Both the position numbers and the translations under genes were made by a program. DNA of 64,000 nucleotides from Pseudomonas sp. S04 (lineage in GTDB: Bacteria; Pseudomonadota; Gammaproteobacteria; Pseudomonadales; Pseudomonadaceae), in assembly GCF_009834545.1 (NCBI RefSeq), contig NZ_CP019427.1:1923501-1987500 (forward strand), given 5' to 3'. Shown piece by piece: positions 19,911 through 28,750 of the stretch. Positions within the stretch are counted from its first letter, which is position 1. Each line of letters begins with the position of its first letter. The notes beneath the pieces are model-generated. The model worked only from the letters and a program-made list of their open reading frames with translations, was not told the DNA's origin and made no database searches.

Positions 19911-21782
19911 TTAGCCTGACCGGGGCGCCTTGCCGGCGTGGGGCAGCAACCAGTCGAACAACAGTTGGTTGTGCCCCGTGCGTGCAGACGGGCTGGTGGG
20001 CCTGGCACTCTCAATGAAGCTCAGGCGTTGCTCGCTGTTCCAGTGTTGCTGGAAGTACTCGGCCAGCGCCACGCATTGCCCCGGATAGAGCAGGCACAGT
20101 TGGTCCGGGGTGCGGGCGAACTCGCAGGCCAGCTGTTTTTTCTGCGCGGGTGAAAGCGCCAGGTTGCCCGACGCCAGGCTGGTGCCCTGCATGACCACGT
20201 CGCTGCGATCCAGGCCGCTCAACTCCTTGAGGCCGGGGCGCGGCATACGCACGATGTACCAGTTGGCGTGGGCCAGGCGGTCGGTGGTCGCTGGCGGGCG
20301 TTCGAACAGCGAGATTTCACCGCTCCAGCCGCTGTGCTGGGGCTGAGGTAGCCTGGATTGTTCGAGGGGGTCCACGCCAGGGGTGGGTGTGGGGCTGAAC
20401 AGTGGGCCGGCCAAGGTGATGCTGTCTGCAGTCAAGTGCAGCACGTTGCCATTGGCTGTGAGGCTGATGGGGTGTTCTTCAGCGTGCCGTGCCGGGCCAT
20501 TGCGCACCGCGCCGAGGTCGGTGGCATACAACACTGGTCGATCGGGATCGTCATCAAGGAAGCTGACCTGGACTTCGCTGCCGCCTGCGGGCACCTGCGT
20601 GGCGGCAGCGGCCACCTGGACCCTGGGCAACCAGAGCCCCGAGGGCGCATCACCCACGTCCTGCTCAGGCCACAACCGGACCTCCACTCGACCCAGTGCG
20701 TCGAGCACTGCTGGCTCTGCCACCCGACCGATTTGCTGGCCGTGGATGCGCGGCTTGGGGTGCTTGAGCGCCGGGCGGAATTCGCTGGACCAGGGAATGG
20801 CGGTGAATTGACTGCGGTAGTGGTTCGCTGAGCCTTGGTGCTCAACCTCGCAGAGCAACCACTGGTCATTGAACACCGCGACAGGATGGCCACTGACTTG
20901 CAGGATGCCGCCACTGCACAGACCCGGCTGGGTACTGTGCCCCTGGACTTGCCGGTGCAGGCACCGCAGCCGTTCGAGCTCGCGCCGGCTCAACTGGAGC
21001 TGGTGCTGCTGGGTCAGGGTTGCCCGGGCTGTGGCCTGGGCGATTTGATTGGCGGCGTCTGCCGGCGCGGGGCGCGACTCCTGTGGTTCGCCCCGTGGCT
21101 GAACGCTGTGGCGCGGCGCGGAGTCGAGCGGGCTGTGACATTGAAACAACTGGCTGATCACCGGCTGGTCGGCACTGGGCGCAAAGGCGGTCTCTAGCGG
21201 GTGCTGGGTGAAGCTGGCGCTGTCCTCGGCGAACACCAGTACATGTCGGTCGTGCTGGTGTTCAAAGTGAAAGTGGATGCCTTCCTCTTCACACAGCCGA
21301 TGCAGCAGGTGCAGGTCGGTTTCGTCGTACTGGATGCACAGCGCCCGCGGTGGGTACTCGCCATGGTGCAGCTCGAAGCGGTAACTGTCGGCGGGCAGGT
21401 TGTGCTCTTCGAGCAACTGGTGCAGCAGTTGTGGCACGCTCAACTCACGCCGCACACGCCGTCGTGGCGTTTGCTCCAGGGCTATCAGGCGAGGTGCCAG
21501 GGTCAGACGATAAGTGATCTGCTGTGCGCTTGCCTCGATCAGAGCGGCGCACTGGACGATCCCGTGGCGACCGCAATCCGCACCCAGGCTGAGGTAGGCC
21601 GGCTGGTGCAGCCACTGCTCCAGCCGAATCGCCGGTGCGGGGCCGAGCAATTCGATCTCCAGTTGGTACAGCTGGTTGAGTGCTTCGTGCCCTTTGAACT
21701 GACGCACCGCAAAACTCAAGGCGAGCTCGGGGAGGGTCAGGGTTGGGCTCAGGCCCGGGGGGCTTTCCATGTCGTTGTGCAT
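19911..21782 (-). CDS. Orphan VgrG-type spike protein with C-terminal extension
   Basis: 623 residues from ATG 21782 (AAGGG 7 bases upstream). N-terminal gp27-like domain with the LCIQYDETDLHLLHRLCEEEGIHFHFEH motif family (about 135-165), then a gp5 OB-fold (GRVEVRLWPEQD...SGLWLPRVQVAAA, VSFLDDDPDRPVL). After the short needle region, about 150 residues (from PTPGVDPLEQS) match nothing I recognise and may be an effector or adaptor-binding domain. No hcp, PAAR, adaptor or immunity gene is adjacent: the neighbours are an unrelated MFS gene and yebC. Confidence 0.82.
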   Translation of the reverse strand: MHNDMESPPGLSPTLTLPELALSFAVRQFKGHEALNQLYQLEIELLGPAPAIRLEQWLHQPAYLSLGADCGRHGIVQCAALIEASAQQITYRLTLAPRLIALEQTPRRRVRRELSVPQLLHQLLEEHNLPADSYRFELHHGEYPPRALCIQYDETDLHLLHRLCEEEGIHFHFEHQHDRHVLVFAEDSASFTQHPLETAFAPSADQPVISQLFQCHSPLDSAPRHSVQPRGEPQESRPAPADAANQIAQATARATLTQQHQLQLSRRELERLRCLHRQVQGHSTQPGLCSGGILQVSGHPVAVFNDQWLLCEVEHQGSANHYRSQFTAIPWSSEFRPALKHPKPRIHGQQIGRVAEPAVLDALGRVEVRLWPEQDVGDAPSGLWLPRVQVAAAATQVPAGGSEVQVSFLDDDPDRPVLYATDLGAVRNGPARHAEEHPISLTANGNVLHLTADSITLAGPLFSPTPTPGVDPLEQSRLPQPQHSGWSGEISLFERPPATTDRLAHANWYIVRMPRPGLKELSGLDRSDVVMQGTSLASGNLALSPAQKKQLACEFARTPDQLCLLYPGQCVALAEYFQQHWNSEQRLSFIESARPTSPSARTGHNQLLFDWLLPHAGKAPRSG

Positions 21783-22001
21783 CACACACCCTTGTGCCTT
21801 GAAGTTCGGGACATCGAGGGTACGAAACACTGAGGGTTAATAGTCAGCCCCTAAGCGCATTTCAGAAAGCCCCTACAAGCGCTTGTGGTGATGTCGCTCA
21901 TCCACTGCAGTTTTTGGTCGATTGCCAACTTTTTGCCGTATAAACTTGCGCAAAGCGTCGGCCAATAGATGTCTCGGCGCCACAGATCAAGAGAGTGAGT
22001 T

Positions 22002-22706
22002 ATGGGCGCACAGTGGAAGGTTAAACACAAAGAAGCGGCAGCCAACGCCAAGGGGAAAATCTTCGGCAAGCTGGTGAAGGAAATCACCATTGCTGCGCGT
22101 AACGGTGCCGATACCGCAACCAACGCGCATTTGCGCCTGGTGGTGGAACAGGCCAAGAAGGCCTCGATGCCCCGTGAAACCCTGGAACGGGCGATCAAGA
22201 AGGGTTCGGGTCAACTGGGCGAGACCGTGCAGTACCACCGTGTGACCTACGAAGGGTTTGCCCCGCACCAGGTACCGCTGATCGTTGAGTGCGTGACCGA
22301 CAATATCAACCGCACCGTGGCGGAAATCCGCGTGGCGTTCCGTAAGGGTCAGTTGGGGGCTTCCGGTTCCGTGGCCTGGGACTTCGACCACGTGGGCATG
22401 ATCGAGGCATCGCCGGACACCCCGGACGCCGATCCGGAGATGGCTGCAATCGAAGCCGGTGCCCAGGATTTCGAACCCGCCGAAGACGGCGCGACCCTGT
22501 TCATCACCGAAGCCACCGACCTCGATTCGGTGCAGAAAGCCTTGCCGGAGCAGGGTTTCACCGTGTTGTCGGCAAAACTGGGCTACAAGCCGAAGAACCC
22601 GGTCAGCGGCTTGACTGACGCGCAGATGGAAGAAGTCGAAGCGTTCCTTGAAGGCCTGGACAACCACGATGACGTGCAGGACATGTTTGTCGGGTTGGCG
22701 GGTTGA
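22002..22706 (+). CDS. YebC/PmpR-family DNA-binding regulator
   Basis: 234-residue member of the YebC/TACO1 family (starts [19 protein letters not shown], a short-form variant of the usual AGHSKW N-terminus). Three-domain layout with the signature [14 protein letters not shown] near residue 115. Members act as transcription regulators (PmpR represses pqsR in P. aeruginosa) or aid translation of polyproline stretches. This N-terminus suggests the YeeN branch. Not linked to ruvC, so it is likely a second copy; monocistronic. Confidence 0.88.
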   Translation: MGAQWKVKHKEAAANAKGKIFGKLVKEITIAARNGADTATNAHLRLVVEQAKKASMPRETLERAIKKGSGQLGETVQYHRVTYEGFAPHQVPLIVECVTDNINRTVAEIRVAFRKGQLGASGSVAWDFDHVGMIEASPDTPDADPEMAAIEAGAQDFEPAEDGATLFITEATDLDSVQKALPEQGFTVLSAKLGYKPKNPVSGLTDAQMEEVEAFLEGLDNHDDVQDMFVGLAG

Positions 22707-22732
22707 TCTGATTCGCCAGTGACACCGTCATC

Positions 22733-22807
22733 GCGAGCAGGCTCGCTCCCACATTAGATCGCGTCCGACCAGGCAACTCGGTCAACTGTGGGAGCGAGCC
22801 TGCTCGC
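22733..22807. repeat. REP doublet (REPIN) after yebC-type gene
   Basis: Perfect 21-base inverted arms 22733-22753 and 22787-22807, each with its own internal GCGAGC/GCTCGC dyad, 33 bases apart. It fills most of the gap between convergent genes. Confidence 0.85.
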
Positions 22808-22824
22808 TATTGACCGCGCAGCGG

Positions 22825-24138
22825 TCACAGACTTTCCAATTGCTCCACGACTTCGTTGAACCCGGGCCGTGCCAGCACTTGGGGCTGACAGCACTGGCGC
22901 TGCAACCTCTCCAGTACCTCGCGTCGTGCGGCACTCAGGCCGGAGTCGATCCGCGCCAGTAACTCCCCCAGCAGAATCCCGAAGGCGCGCACTTCGATGC
23001 GTTGCAGTGCGCGGGTTTCCAGGGTCTCGGCGCGGGCATGGAAGGACGCTGCGCCGAAGTCCCCCAGCAGGCAGTCGCCCTGATCGTTATACAAAGTGTT
23101 GTGGCCATACAAATCGCCGTGGGTGATGCCCTGTCGATGCAGGTGCGCAGCGGCCGAGGCGATGCCACGGGCGATGTTCAATGCCACTTCGGCGCTAAAG
23201 CGCGTGTCGGGCTCATACACGTCGCGGCTGCAGGAATCCAGGCTGGGCAAGGCGGCCAGGTTGCGATAACTGCGGTCGATCAGCCCCATCACCAGGCCGG
23301 ACTGTTGCTGTGGATGGTCGACGATGCGCCCCAGCACGCTGATCAGCTGCGGATGAGTGCCGGCGCTGAGGCAGGCGTTCATCTCATGCAGGGGCGAACC
23401 GTCGCTGGTTATCGAGCCTTTGTAGAGTTTCACCGCGACCTCGCGCTCCGGCAGTGATGGCGGCTGCCACCGTGCCTGATGAATCACCCCCGAAGCGCCT
23501 TCGCCCAGGCGCTGCTGCAGCTGCAATTGCGCCCAGGGGATGTGTGCGGTGGCGGCCAGCGCGCTGGCATCGGCCTCGGTTTCCAGCGGGTTGCCGGCAT
23601 ACGCCAGCCAGGCCAGGGACGGCAAAGTCAGCAACCACTGGGGCAGTTCGCTGAGTTGGTTTTCGGCAATGCGGATCAATTCCAGCCGATGGCACTGGCC
23701 CAGGCTGGCGGGCAGGCTGCGCAGCCGGTTGCCGGCGAGCATGAGTTTTTGCAGCAGGGGGCGTTGCCCCAGTTCGCTGGGCAATTGCTCCAGTTCATTG
23801 TCGGTCAGGATCAACCAGCGCAACTGTGGCGGCAGGGCCGTGGCCGGGACCCGCTGCAGGCGATTGCTCTTGCAGCCGATCATGCTCAGTTGCTGGCATT
23901 GACCCAGGCTGGCCGGCAGTTCGCGCAAGAGATTGTTCGAGCAGAACAGCACCCGCAAGTGGCGCAGTCGGTGCAGGTCGTCCGGCAATTGGCGCAAGGC
24001 GTTGCCGCTGAGGTTGAGCACCTCGAGCGAGTCCGCCAGGCTGTAAATTTCCTCGGGAAACTCCTCCAGGCCGCACGACAGGTCCAGTCGTTTGATCCCG
24101 GCCAACTCGCCGGATCGCAGTTGTGCAAGGGTATGCAT
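22825..24138 (-). CDS. Leucine-rich-repeat protein kinase
   Basis: 437 residues with two halves. Residues about 17-190 are seven or eight LRRs of about 23 residues (LEVLNLSGNALRQLPDDL type). Residues about 205-437 are a eukaryotic-type Ser/Thr kinase: Gly loop RLGEGASGVIHQA, Lys in EVAVKLYKG, catalytic loop GITHGDLYGHNTLY (HGD instead of HRD) and DFGAAS. No signal peptide or membrane helix, so cytosolic. No phosphatase or substrate gene adjacent. ATG 24138 is preferred; a GTG at 24144 is also in frame. Confidence 0.85.
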   Translation of the reverse strand: MHTLAQLRSGELAGIKRLDLSCGLEEFPEEIYSLADSLEVLNLSGNALRQLPDDLHRLRHLRVLFCSNNLLRELPASLGQCQQLSMIGCKSNRLQRVPATALPPQLRWLILTDNELEQLPSELGQRPLLQKLMLAGNRLRSLPASLGQCHRLELIRIAENQLSELPQWLLTLPSLAWLAYAGNPLETEADASALAATAHIPWAQLQLQQRLGEGASGVIHQARWQPPSLPEREVAVKLYKGSITSDGSPLHEMNACLSAGTHPQLISVLGRIVDHPQQQSGLVMGLIDRSYRNLAALPSLDSCSRDVYEPDTRFSAEVALNIARGIASAAAHLHRQGITHGDLYGHNTLYNDQGDCLLGDFGAASFHARAETLETRALQRIEVRAFGILLGELLARIDSGLSAARREVLERLQRQCCQPQVLARPGFNEVVEQLESL

Positions 24139-24221
24139 GAACACATCCAGTCAATGGAAGAGAGGGCGGCGTCGAGCCTGCAAACGTTGGAATGATAACG
24201 GTAAACGTCCGGGTCTGGCGG

Positions 24222-24974
24222 CTAGAACTTCAGCGTTTGCTGGATGACCTGGGTAGCCGGGTCGCGGGCTTCGCTGACCATCGCATAGTTGTAGCCGGCC
24301 CCTGACCAGTATTGCGCCTGCAATTCTCCGTCGCTGCGACTGCCTTTGGGGAGCAGGTAGTTCCGCGGGCCGGGCGGGCGGATGTAGAAGCTGATCTTGC
24401 GCCCGCCTTGGTCTTCATACATCACCATGGCCGCCGGGCCCTGGTCGGTGCTCAGCAATCGTGCACTGACCGGCTGGAAACCCGCGTTGGCGAGGTCCGG
24501 CAGGCGGTTGGCGCGGGCAAAATAATGATCGAGCCAGCCCTGCATGTCGCCATCATCGCTGACCCGATAGTCGGCCGGCAGCAGGCCTTGCTGGGCGAAC
24601 ATCCGATACGCCTGCATCGCGTCAGTCATCGGCAGGGTGCCACCGCTGAGCGTCATTTGCCGTGCTTGCCAGCCACCCAGGCCGCCGACACTGACTGCGA
24701 TCAGCAGCAGGGCGGCACTGGCCAGGTGGCGCCGGGACTGGCGCTTGCGGCGTTGGCGAATCAGCCCCGGGTCGAGGTCGGGGTTGTCCGGTTGTTGCAA
24801 GGCGCCGCCCAGGGCTGCCCGCAGTTGCTGGGCGTCCTGCTGCCAGGCGCGTACCTGCCCGGCCATCTGCGGATTGGCCGCCAGGTACGTCTCCACCAGG
24901 CGCCGGTCGGCATCGTTGAGCTGATGGTCGACGTAGGCGTGCAGGTCATTGACGCTGGGCGGCATGCTGATCAT
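24222..24974 (-). CDS. Anti-sigma factor for the adjacent ECF sigma
   Basis: 250 residues: an N-terminal zinc-less anti-sigma-type helical region (about 1-80, NDLHAYVDHQLNDADRRLVETYLA), a single membrane helix at about 85-105 (HLASAALLLIAVSVGGLGGW) and a periplasmic domain of about 145 residues. It overlaps the sigma gene by 4 bases (ATGA), showing translational coupling; GGAG is 6 bases before ATG 24974. Expected to hold the sigma factor at the membrane until a periplasmic, probably oxidative, signal. Confidence 0.85.
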   Translation of the reverse strand: MISMPPSVNDLHAYVDHQLNDADRRLVETYLAANPQMAGQVRAWQQDAQQLRAALGGALQQPDNPDLDPGLIRQRRKRQSRRHLASAALLLIAVSVGGLGGWQARQMTLSGGTLPMTDAMQAYRMFAQQGLLPADYRVSDDGDMQGWLDHYFARANRLPDLANAGFQPVSARLLSTDQGPAAMVMYEDQGGRKISFYIRPPGPRNYLLPKGSRSDGELQAQYWSGAGYNYAMVSEARDPATQVIQQTLKF

Positions 24975-25477
24975 TTGAGTCTCCGCAGGGAAGGGCTACT
25001 GATTTCACCGTCGCTGAGCTGACGCAAAGCCTGGCGCGCCCGGGACAGACGAGACATTACGGTGCCGGTCGGGACGTCGAGGATCTCGGCGACCTCTTTA
25101 TAACTCAAGCCCTCCACCGCAACCCAGAGCAACAGCGCCCGCTGCTCGGTGGGTAACCGGTCGAAGGCTTCCAGGGTGTTCTGCGCAATCACCGTGCGCT
25201 CCAGCGAAGGCTGCGGCTCGTCGCGACCGGTGAAAAACTCAAGCATCCGCGCATAACGCCGGGAGCGGCGATGGGCGTCGAGAAACTGCCGGTACAGAAT
25301 CGCAAACAGCCAGGCCCGCAGATCGCCCTCCGGGTGTTTGCTGCCCCAACTCGACAGCGCGCGCTCCAGGCACGACTGCACCAGATCGTCGGCGCTGCTG
25401 GAATTGCGGGTCAGCGAGACCGCAAAGCGGCGCAGCCTGGGGATCAGTTCACGTAACTGTTCGTCGAGAGGGTTCAT
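24971..25477 (-). CDS. ECF-type RNA polymerase sigma factor
   Basis: 168 residues with region 2 (DDLVQSCLERALSSW) and region 4 (LPTEQRALLLWVAVEGLSYKEVAEILDVPTGTVMSRLSRARQ in pieces) of group IV sigma factors. ATG 25477 is assumed; GTG 25495 is also open and neither has a clear ribosome site. It precedes and overlaps its anti-sigma gene and is divergent from the catalase-related peroxidase operon, with a shared promoter motif on both sides (25512-25538 and 25567-25593). Confidence 0.9.
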   Translation of the reverse strand: MNPLDEQLRELIPRLRRFAVSLTRNSSSADDLVQSCLERALSSWGSKHPEGDLRAWLFAILYRQFLDAHRRSRRYARMLEFFTGRDEPQPSLERTVIAQNTLEAFDRLPTEQRALLLWVAVEGLSYKEVAEILDVPTGTVMSRLSRARQALRQLSDGEISSPSLRRLK

Positions 25478-25511
25478 GGTGGGCGGGCCAGTCACTACGC
25501 TTGGGACTAGA

Positions 25512-25538
25512 GAGACGCTTGGCAGTGGAGGTTATTCC
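25512..25538 (-). promoter_or_regulatory. Putative ECF promoter of the sigma/anti-sigma operon
   Basis: On the minus strand GGAATAA (25538-25532), 14 bases, CGTCTC (25517-25512). The -35 and -10 elements and spacer match those of the divergent promoter at 25567-25593, which suggests autoregulation by this sigma factor. The predicted start near 25505 leaves a very short leader. Confidence 0.55.
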
Positions 25539-25566
25539 CGTGGCGCAGAAATAAACACCGGGCCAT

Positions 25567-25593
25567 GGAATAAACGTCGAAGGGCAACGTCTG
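25567..25593 (+). promoter_or_regulatory. Putative ECF promoter of the peroxidase operon
   Basis: GGAATAA (25567-25573), 14 bases, CGTCTG (25588-25593), about 43 bases before the peroxidase ATG. Same elements and spacing as the divergent motif at 25512-25538. Confidence 0.55.
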
Positions 25594-25635
25594 CCTGATC
25601 CTTGCCACACGCCGTTCCCGGCCCTGGAGTGTTAC

Positions 25636-26721
25636 ATGGTAGATCGTTCCCCCCCCCCCGACAGGCTTCCTTTAAGTCCCGTCAGCCTGGCCCTGCGCCT
25701 GGCAGCGATTGGCCTGGTGGTTGGCGCCATGGCCGTGGCCTTTGCCTACGTCAACGGTTCTCTCGACCCACAGCGCTTGACTCCCAAGGCACTGGTCAAC
25801 GTGCTTGAAACCAACAATGGCGTTCACCCAGGGTTTCGCCGCAACCACGCCAAGGGGGTGTGCGTGATCGGCTATTTCGAGAGCAGCAACGAGGTGCGTG
25901 CCTATTCCACCGCGCAGGTGTTCAACGCTGCACGAACCCCGGTGGTCGGGCGGTTTGCCTTGCCCAGCGGCAATCCTTACGCACCGGATACCAGCGTGCC
26001 GATCCGTAGCCTGGCGCTGCGCTTCACTCAGGCCGATGGGCAACAATGGCGCACGGGCATGAACAGCATGCCGGTGTTCCCGGTGGGTACACCCCAGGCG
26101 TTTTATCAGTTACAGCAGGCGCAGAGCCCGGATCCTGCAACGGGCAAACCGGACCCAGCGGCCGCCCCGGCATTTTTTGCCGCGCACCCGGAAACCGCGC
26201 CGTTCCTGCGCTGGATCAAGAGCGCCAAACCCTCGGCCAGCTACGCCACCGAGACCTATAACGGCATCAATGCGTTTTATCTGGTGAATCCGGCGGGTCA
26301 ACGCCAGGCCGTGCGTTGGGGGGTCGTTCCGCAGGCCCGGGACGGCGCAACCACCAGCGCCGCACAAGGCGCTGATGTTCTCGAACAGGACTTGCGCGAG
26401 CGCCTGCAGGCCGGGCCGTTGCGCTGGCAGTTGCTGATCACCCTGGCCGATCCGACGGACCCCACTGACGATGCCAGTCAAGCCTGGCCGGCTGAACGCA
26501 AGGTACTGAACGCCGGGACGCTGGTGCTGCAAAGCAGCCAGGCGCAAAACAGTGGCGAGTGCCGGGATATCAACTACGACCCGCTGATCCTGCCCAGTGG
26601 CATCGAGCCCTCGAAAGATCCGTTGCTGGCCGCGCGCTCGGCCGCCTACGCGAGCTCCTATCTGCGCCGGACGAGCGAAGTCGGTCAGTTGCCTGACGCT
26701 AAACAGGAGGCCGCCCAATGA
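25636..26721 (+). CDS. Catalase-related (SrpA-like) heme peroxidase
   Basis: 361 residues with an N-terminal membrane anchor or signal (about 17-41, SLALRLAAIGLVVGAMAVAFAYV) and a reduced catalase core: NNGVHPGFRRNHAKGVC carries the distal His, and SLALRFTQADG and FPVGTPQAFYQL follow family order. Related proteins are periplasmic peroxidases far smaller than true catalases. TGGAG lies 6 bases before ATG. It overlaps the cytochrome b561 gene by 4 bases, and probably receives electrons from it; regulated by the divergent ECF sigma factor. Confidence 0.88.
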   Translation: MVDRSPPPDRLPLSPVSLALRLAAIGLVVGAMAVAFAYVNGSLDPQRLTPKALVNVLETNNGVHPGFRRNHAKGVCVIGYFESSNEVRAYSTAQVFNAARTPVVGRFALPSGNPYAPDTSVPIRSLALRFTQADGQQWRTGMNSMPVFPVGTPQAFYQLQQAQSPDPATGKPDPAAAPAFFAAHPETAPFLRWIKSAKPSASYATETYNGINAFYLVNPAGQRQAVRWGVVPQARDGATTSAAQGADVLEQDLRERLQAGPLRWQLLITLADPTDPTDDASQAWPAERKVLNAGTLVLQSSQAQNSGECRDINYDPLILPSGIEPSKDPLLAARSAAYASSYLRRTSEVGQLPDAKQEAAQ

Positions 26722-27260
26722 GCGCGCAACCGAACCACTTCGCGCCCCTGGCGCGGCTGCTGCACTGGCTGATGGCGTTGCTGGTGATCGCCATGCTGTT
26801 CATTGGCGCCGGCATGGTCGCCTCGGTGTCCGAGCGCCATGAATGGCTGATCCACCTGCACAAGCCGTTGGGCGTGGCGATCCTGTTGCTGGTGATCGTG
26901 CGCCTGTTCGTGCGCTTCTCGACGCGTCAACCGCCCTTGCCGGCGGACCTGCCCGATTGGCAGGTGCTCGCGGCCAAGGCGTCCCATGGGCTGCTGTATG
27001 CCCTGATGCTGACCTTGCCAGTGCTCGGCTGGGCGATGATTTCGGCAGCGGGTGATCCGGTCACGCTGGGCATTGGCGTGCAATTGCCAGCAATCGTGCC
27101 GGCCAATGCCGCGCTGTTCGCCTTCCTGCGCAGGGCCCATGGGTACCTGGCCTACCTGCTGTTCCTCACGGTATTGCTGCACCTGGCCGCAGCGCTGTTC
27201 CATGGCTGGATCCGGCGTGACGGCGTATTGCAGAGCATGCTGTCCGGCAAGGATCACTGA
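26718..27260 (+). CDS. Cytochrome b561, partner of the peroxidase
   Basis: 180 residues, four helices with b561 His positions (LARLLHWLMALLVI, WLIHLHKPLGVAILLLVI, KASHGLLYALMLTL, FLTVLLHLAAALFHGWI). Overlap ATGA with the catalase-related gene indicates coupled translation. Likely passes quinol electrons to the periplasmic peroxidase. The operon ends at the hairpin 27290-27317. Confidence 0.9.
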   Translation: MSAQPNHFAPLARLLHWLMALLVIAMLFIGAGMVASVSERHEWLIHLHKPLGVAILLLVIVRLFVRFSTRQPPLPADLPDWQVLAAKASHGLLYALMLTLPVLGWAMISAAGDPVTLGIGVQLPAIVPANAALFAFLRRAHGYLAYLLFLTVLLHLAAALFHGWIRRDGVLQSMLSGKDH

Positions 27261-27289
27261 TCGGGCAGGGCGCTGCTGGCGAGGCCTGA

Positions 27290-27317
27290 GGGCCGCATGC
27301 GCTGTGGCATGCGGCCC
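27290..27317. terminator. Perfect hairpin between convergent genes
   Basis: Eleven-pair stem 27290-27300 with 27307-27317 (GGGCCGCATGC arm) between the b561 and carboxypeptidase genes. No T-run follows on either strand, so it may be a Rho-dependent end, RNA-stabilising or attenuating structure. Confidence 0.5.
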
Positions 27318-27326
27318 GTTGAGCGA

Positions 27327-28478
27327 TCAGCGCAGGGTTTTCACCAGTGCGGCGACGGTCGACAACACATCCTTGCCCAATTGCATCGAGCGCTTGCCGG
27401 ACCAGCCGGTGTGGGGGTTCGGGGCGTCGTTGTGGTCCTTGAACGGCATCTCCAGGGTCAGTGACAGGCAGTCGAATTTCTGTCCGACGCTGTTGCAGGC
27501 CAGGGTCATGTTGGCTTTCCCCGGCAAGTCGCGGGTGTAGCCGTGGGTGGTCTGGAAGTCGCGGGTCTGGTGTTTCAGATGGCTGCGAAAGTGCTCCTCA
27601 AGCGCAGCCAGGCGTGGCGTGTAGCCAGGGTTGCCTTCGCAGCCGGCCGTGAACACGTAGGGGATTTCTTCATCGCCATGGATATCCAGGAACAGGTCAA
27701 CGCCGTATTGGTCCATGTGCTGCTGCACGAACCACACTTCCGGACTGCTTTCCTGGCTTGCGCTCTGCCAGGCACGGTTGAGGTCCTGGCCCATGGCGTT
27801 GGTGCGCAGGTGGCCGTGGAACGCCCCGTCCGGGTTCATGTTCGGCACCAGGTACAGGTCGGCACTGGCCAGCAGGCTGTTGAGCTCTGGGTCATTGTGC
27901 TGTTGCAGGCGTTCGATCACTCCCTCCATGAACCATTCGGCCATGTGTTCGCCGGGGTGTTGCTGGGCGATGATCCAGACCTTGCGCTGGCCTTCGGCGC
28001 CACTGCCTTTGCGCAACAGTTGAATGTCACGGCCCTCGACGCTCTTGCCGGTGGCCAGTAACTCGGTACCGGCCTTGCTCAGCGCCTGCTCGATCAGCCA
28101 GTCATGGCGGCCGCGACTGTAGGGCTCGAAGTAGGCGAACCAGGCGTGAGTCTCGCGGGCTTCCAGGCTGAAGCGCAAGCAGTCGCCTTCGAAAATGGTC
28201 GGCACCCGGAACCAGTTGACGTGGTCGTAGGAGGCCACCGCCTGGTAACCGTCCCAGGCCTTGTTGTAGGAGGACTTACTGGCGTTGCTCAGGCGAAACC
28301 AGTGTTCTTCGCCCACATGCAGGCCGCTGGCCTTGAAGTGGAACCACTGGAAATGCGGGCTGCGGGTGTCGGGCTTGATGGCCAGCAAGGCCTGTAGCGG
28401 ATTGCTGAGGTCCAGCACTTCGATGTTGCCGCTGTCGAAGTTGGCAGTGATATCAAAGGAGCGTTGAGCCACGGTCAT
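27327..28478 (-). CDS. M14-family zinc carboxypeptidase
   Basis: 383 residues like the bacterial cytosolic-carboxypeptidase branch. A beta-sandwich N-domain (1-130) precedes the catalytic domain: Zn ligands in QQHPGEHMAEW (HxxE) and the later LDIHGDEE His, substrate Arg in MNPDGAFHGHLRTN, catalytic Glu in LSLTLEMPF. AGGATG lies before ATG 28478. No signal peptide. Possible roles are removal of C-terminal residues from peptides or side-chain deglutamylation; substrate unknown. Confidence 0.88.
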   Translation of the reverse strand: MTVAQRSFDITANFDSGNIEVLDLSNPLQALLAIKPDTRSPHFQWFHFKASGLHVGEEHWFRLSNASKSSYNKAWDGYQAVASYDHVNWFRVPTIFEGDCLRFSLEARETHAWFAYFEPYSRGRHDWLIEQALSKAGTELLATGKSVEGRDIQLLRKGSGAEGQRKVWIIAQQHPGEHMAEWFMEGVIERLQQHNDPELNSLLASADLYLVPNMNPDGAFHGHLRTNAMGQDLNRAWQSASQESSPEVWFVQQHMDQYGVDLFLDIHGDEEIPYVFTAGCEGNPGYTPRLAALEEHFRSHLKHQTRDFQTTHGYTRDLPGKANMTLACNSVGQKFDCLSLTLEMPFKDHNDAPNPHTGWSGKRSMQLGKDVLSTVAALVKTLR

Positions 28479-28750
28479 AATCTCATCCTGGATATGATTT
28501 TTATGGCGCTACTTTACACGGGCGAGGGGTAAAGCCGAGGGCAATTTACCGGGAAAGGAGGGGGGCGTCGTCCTTGACGCTGCAGCAGCTTAGTGGCTAT
28601 GCGATTGATTCTCAAGTGCTATTTGTCAGTGTTTAATTCGGGTTTTTGTGAGTCATGTTGCAAAAAGGTGGTCTTTTGATATCATGCGCGCCATCGAATT
28701 TAGCAGTACCAGTCTTCATTAGCCTGAAGCCAAAGCCAGAATAACTGGCA
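28479..28750. other. Gap left of PrrF
   Basis: 272 bases between the M14 carboxypeptidase start and the PrrF terminator. It should hold the carboxypeptidase promoter. A plus-strand TTGCAA (28669) and TATCAT (28689) pair is present but no gene or terminator follows it. Nothing else seen. Confidence 0.4.

Noticed and set aside
28669..28694. Plus-strand promoter TTGCAA/TATCAT upstream of PrrF
   Set aside because: No gene or plus-strand T-tract terminator follows; the next hairpin belongs to the minus-strand PrrF.
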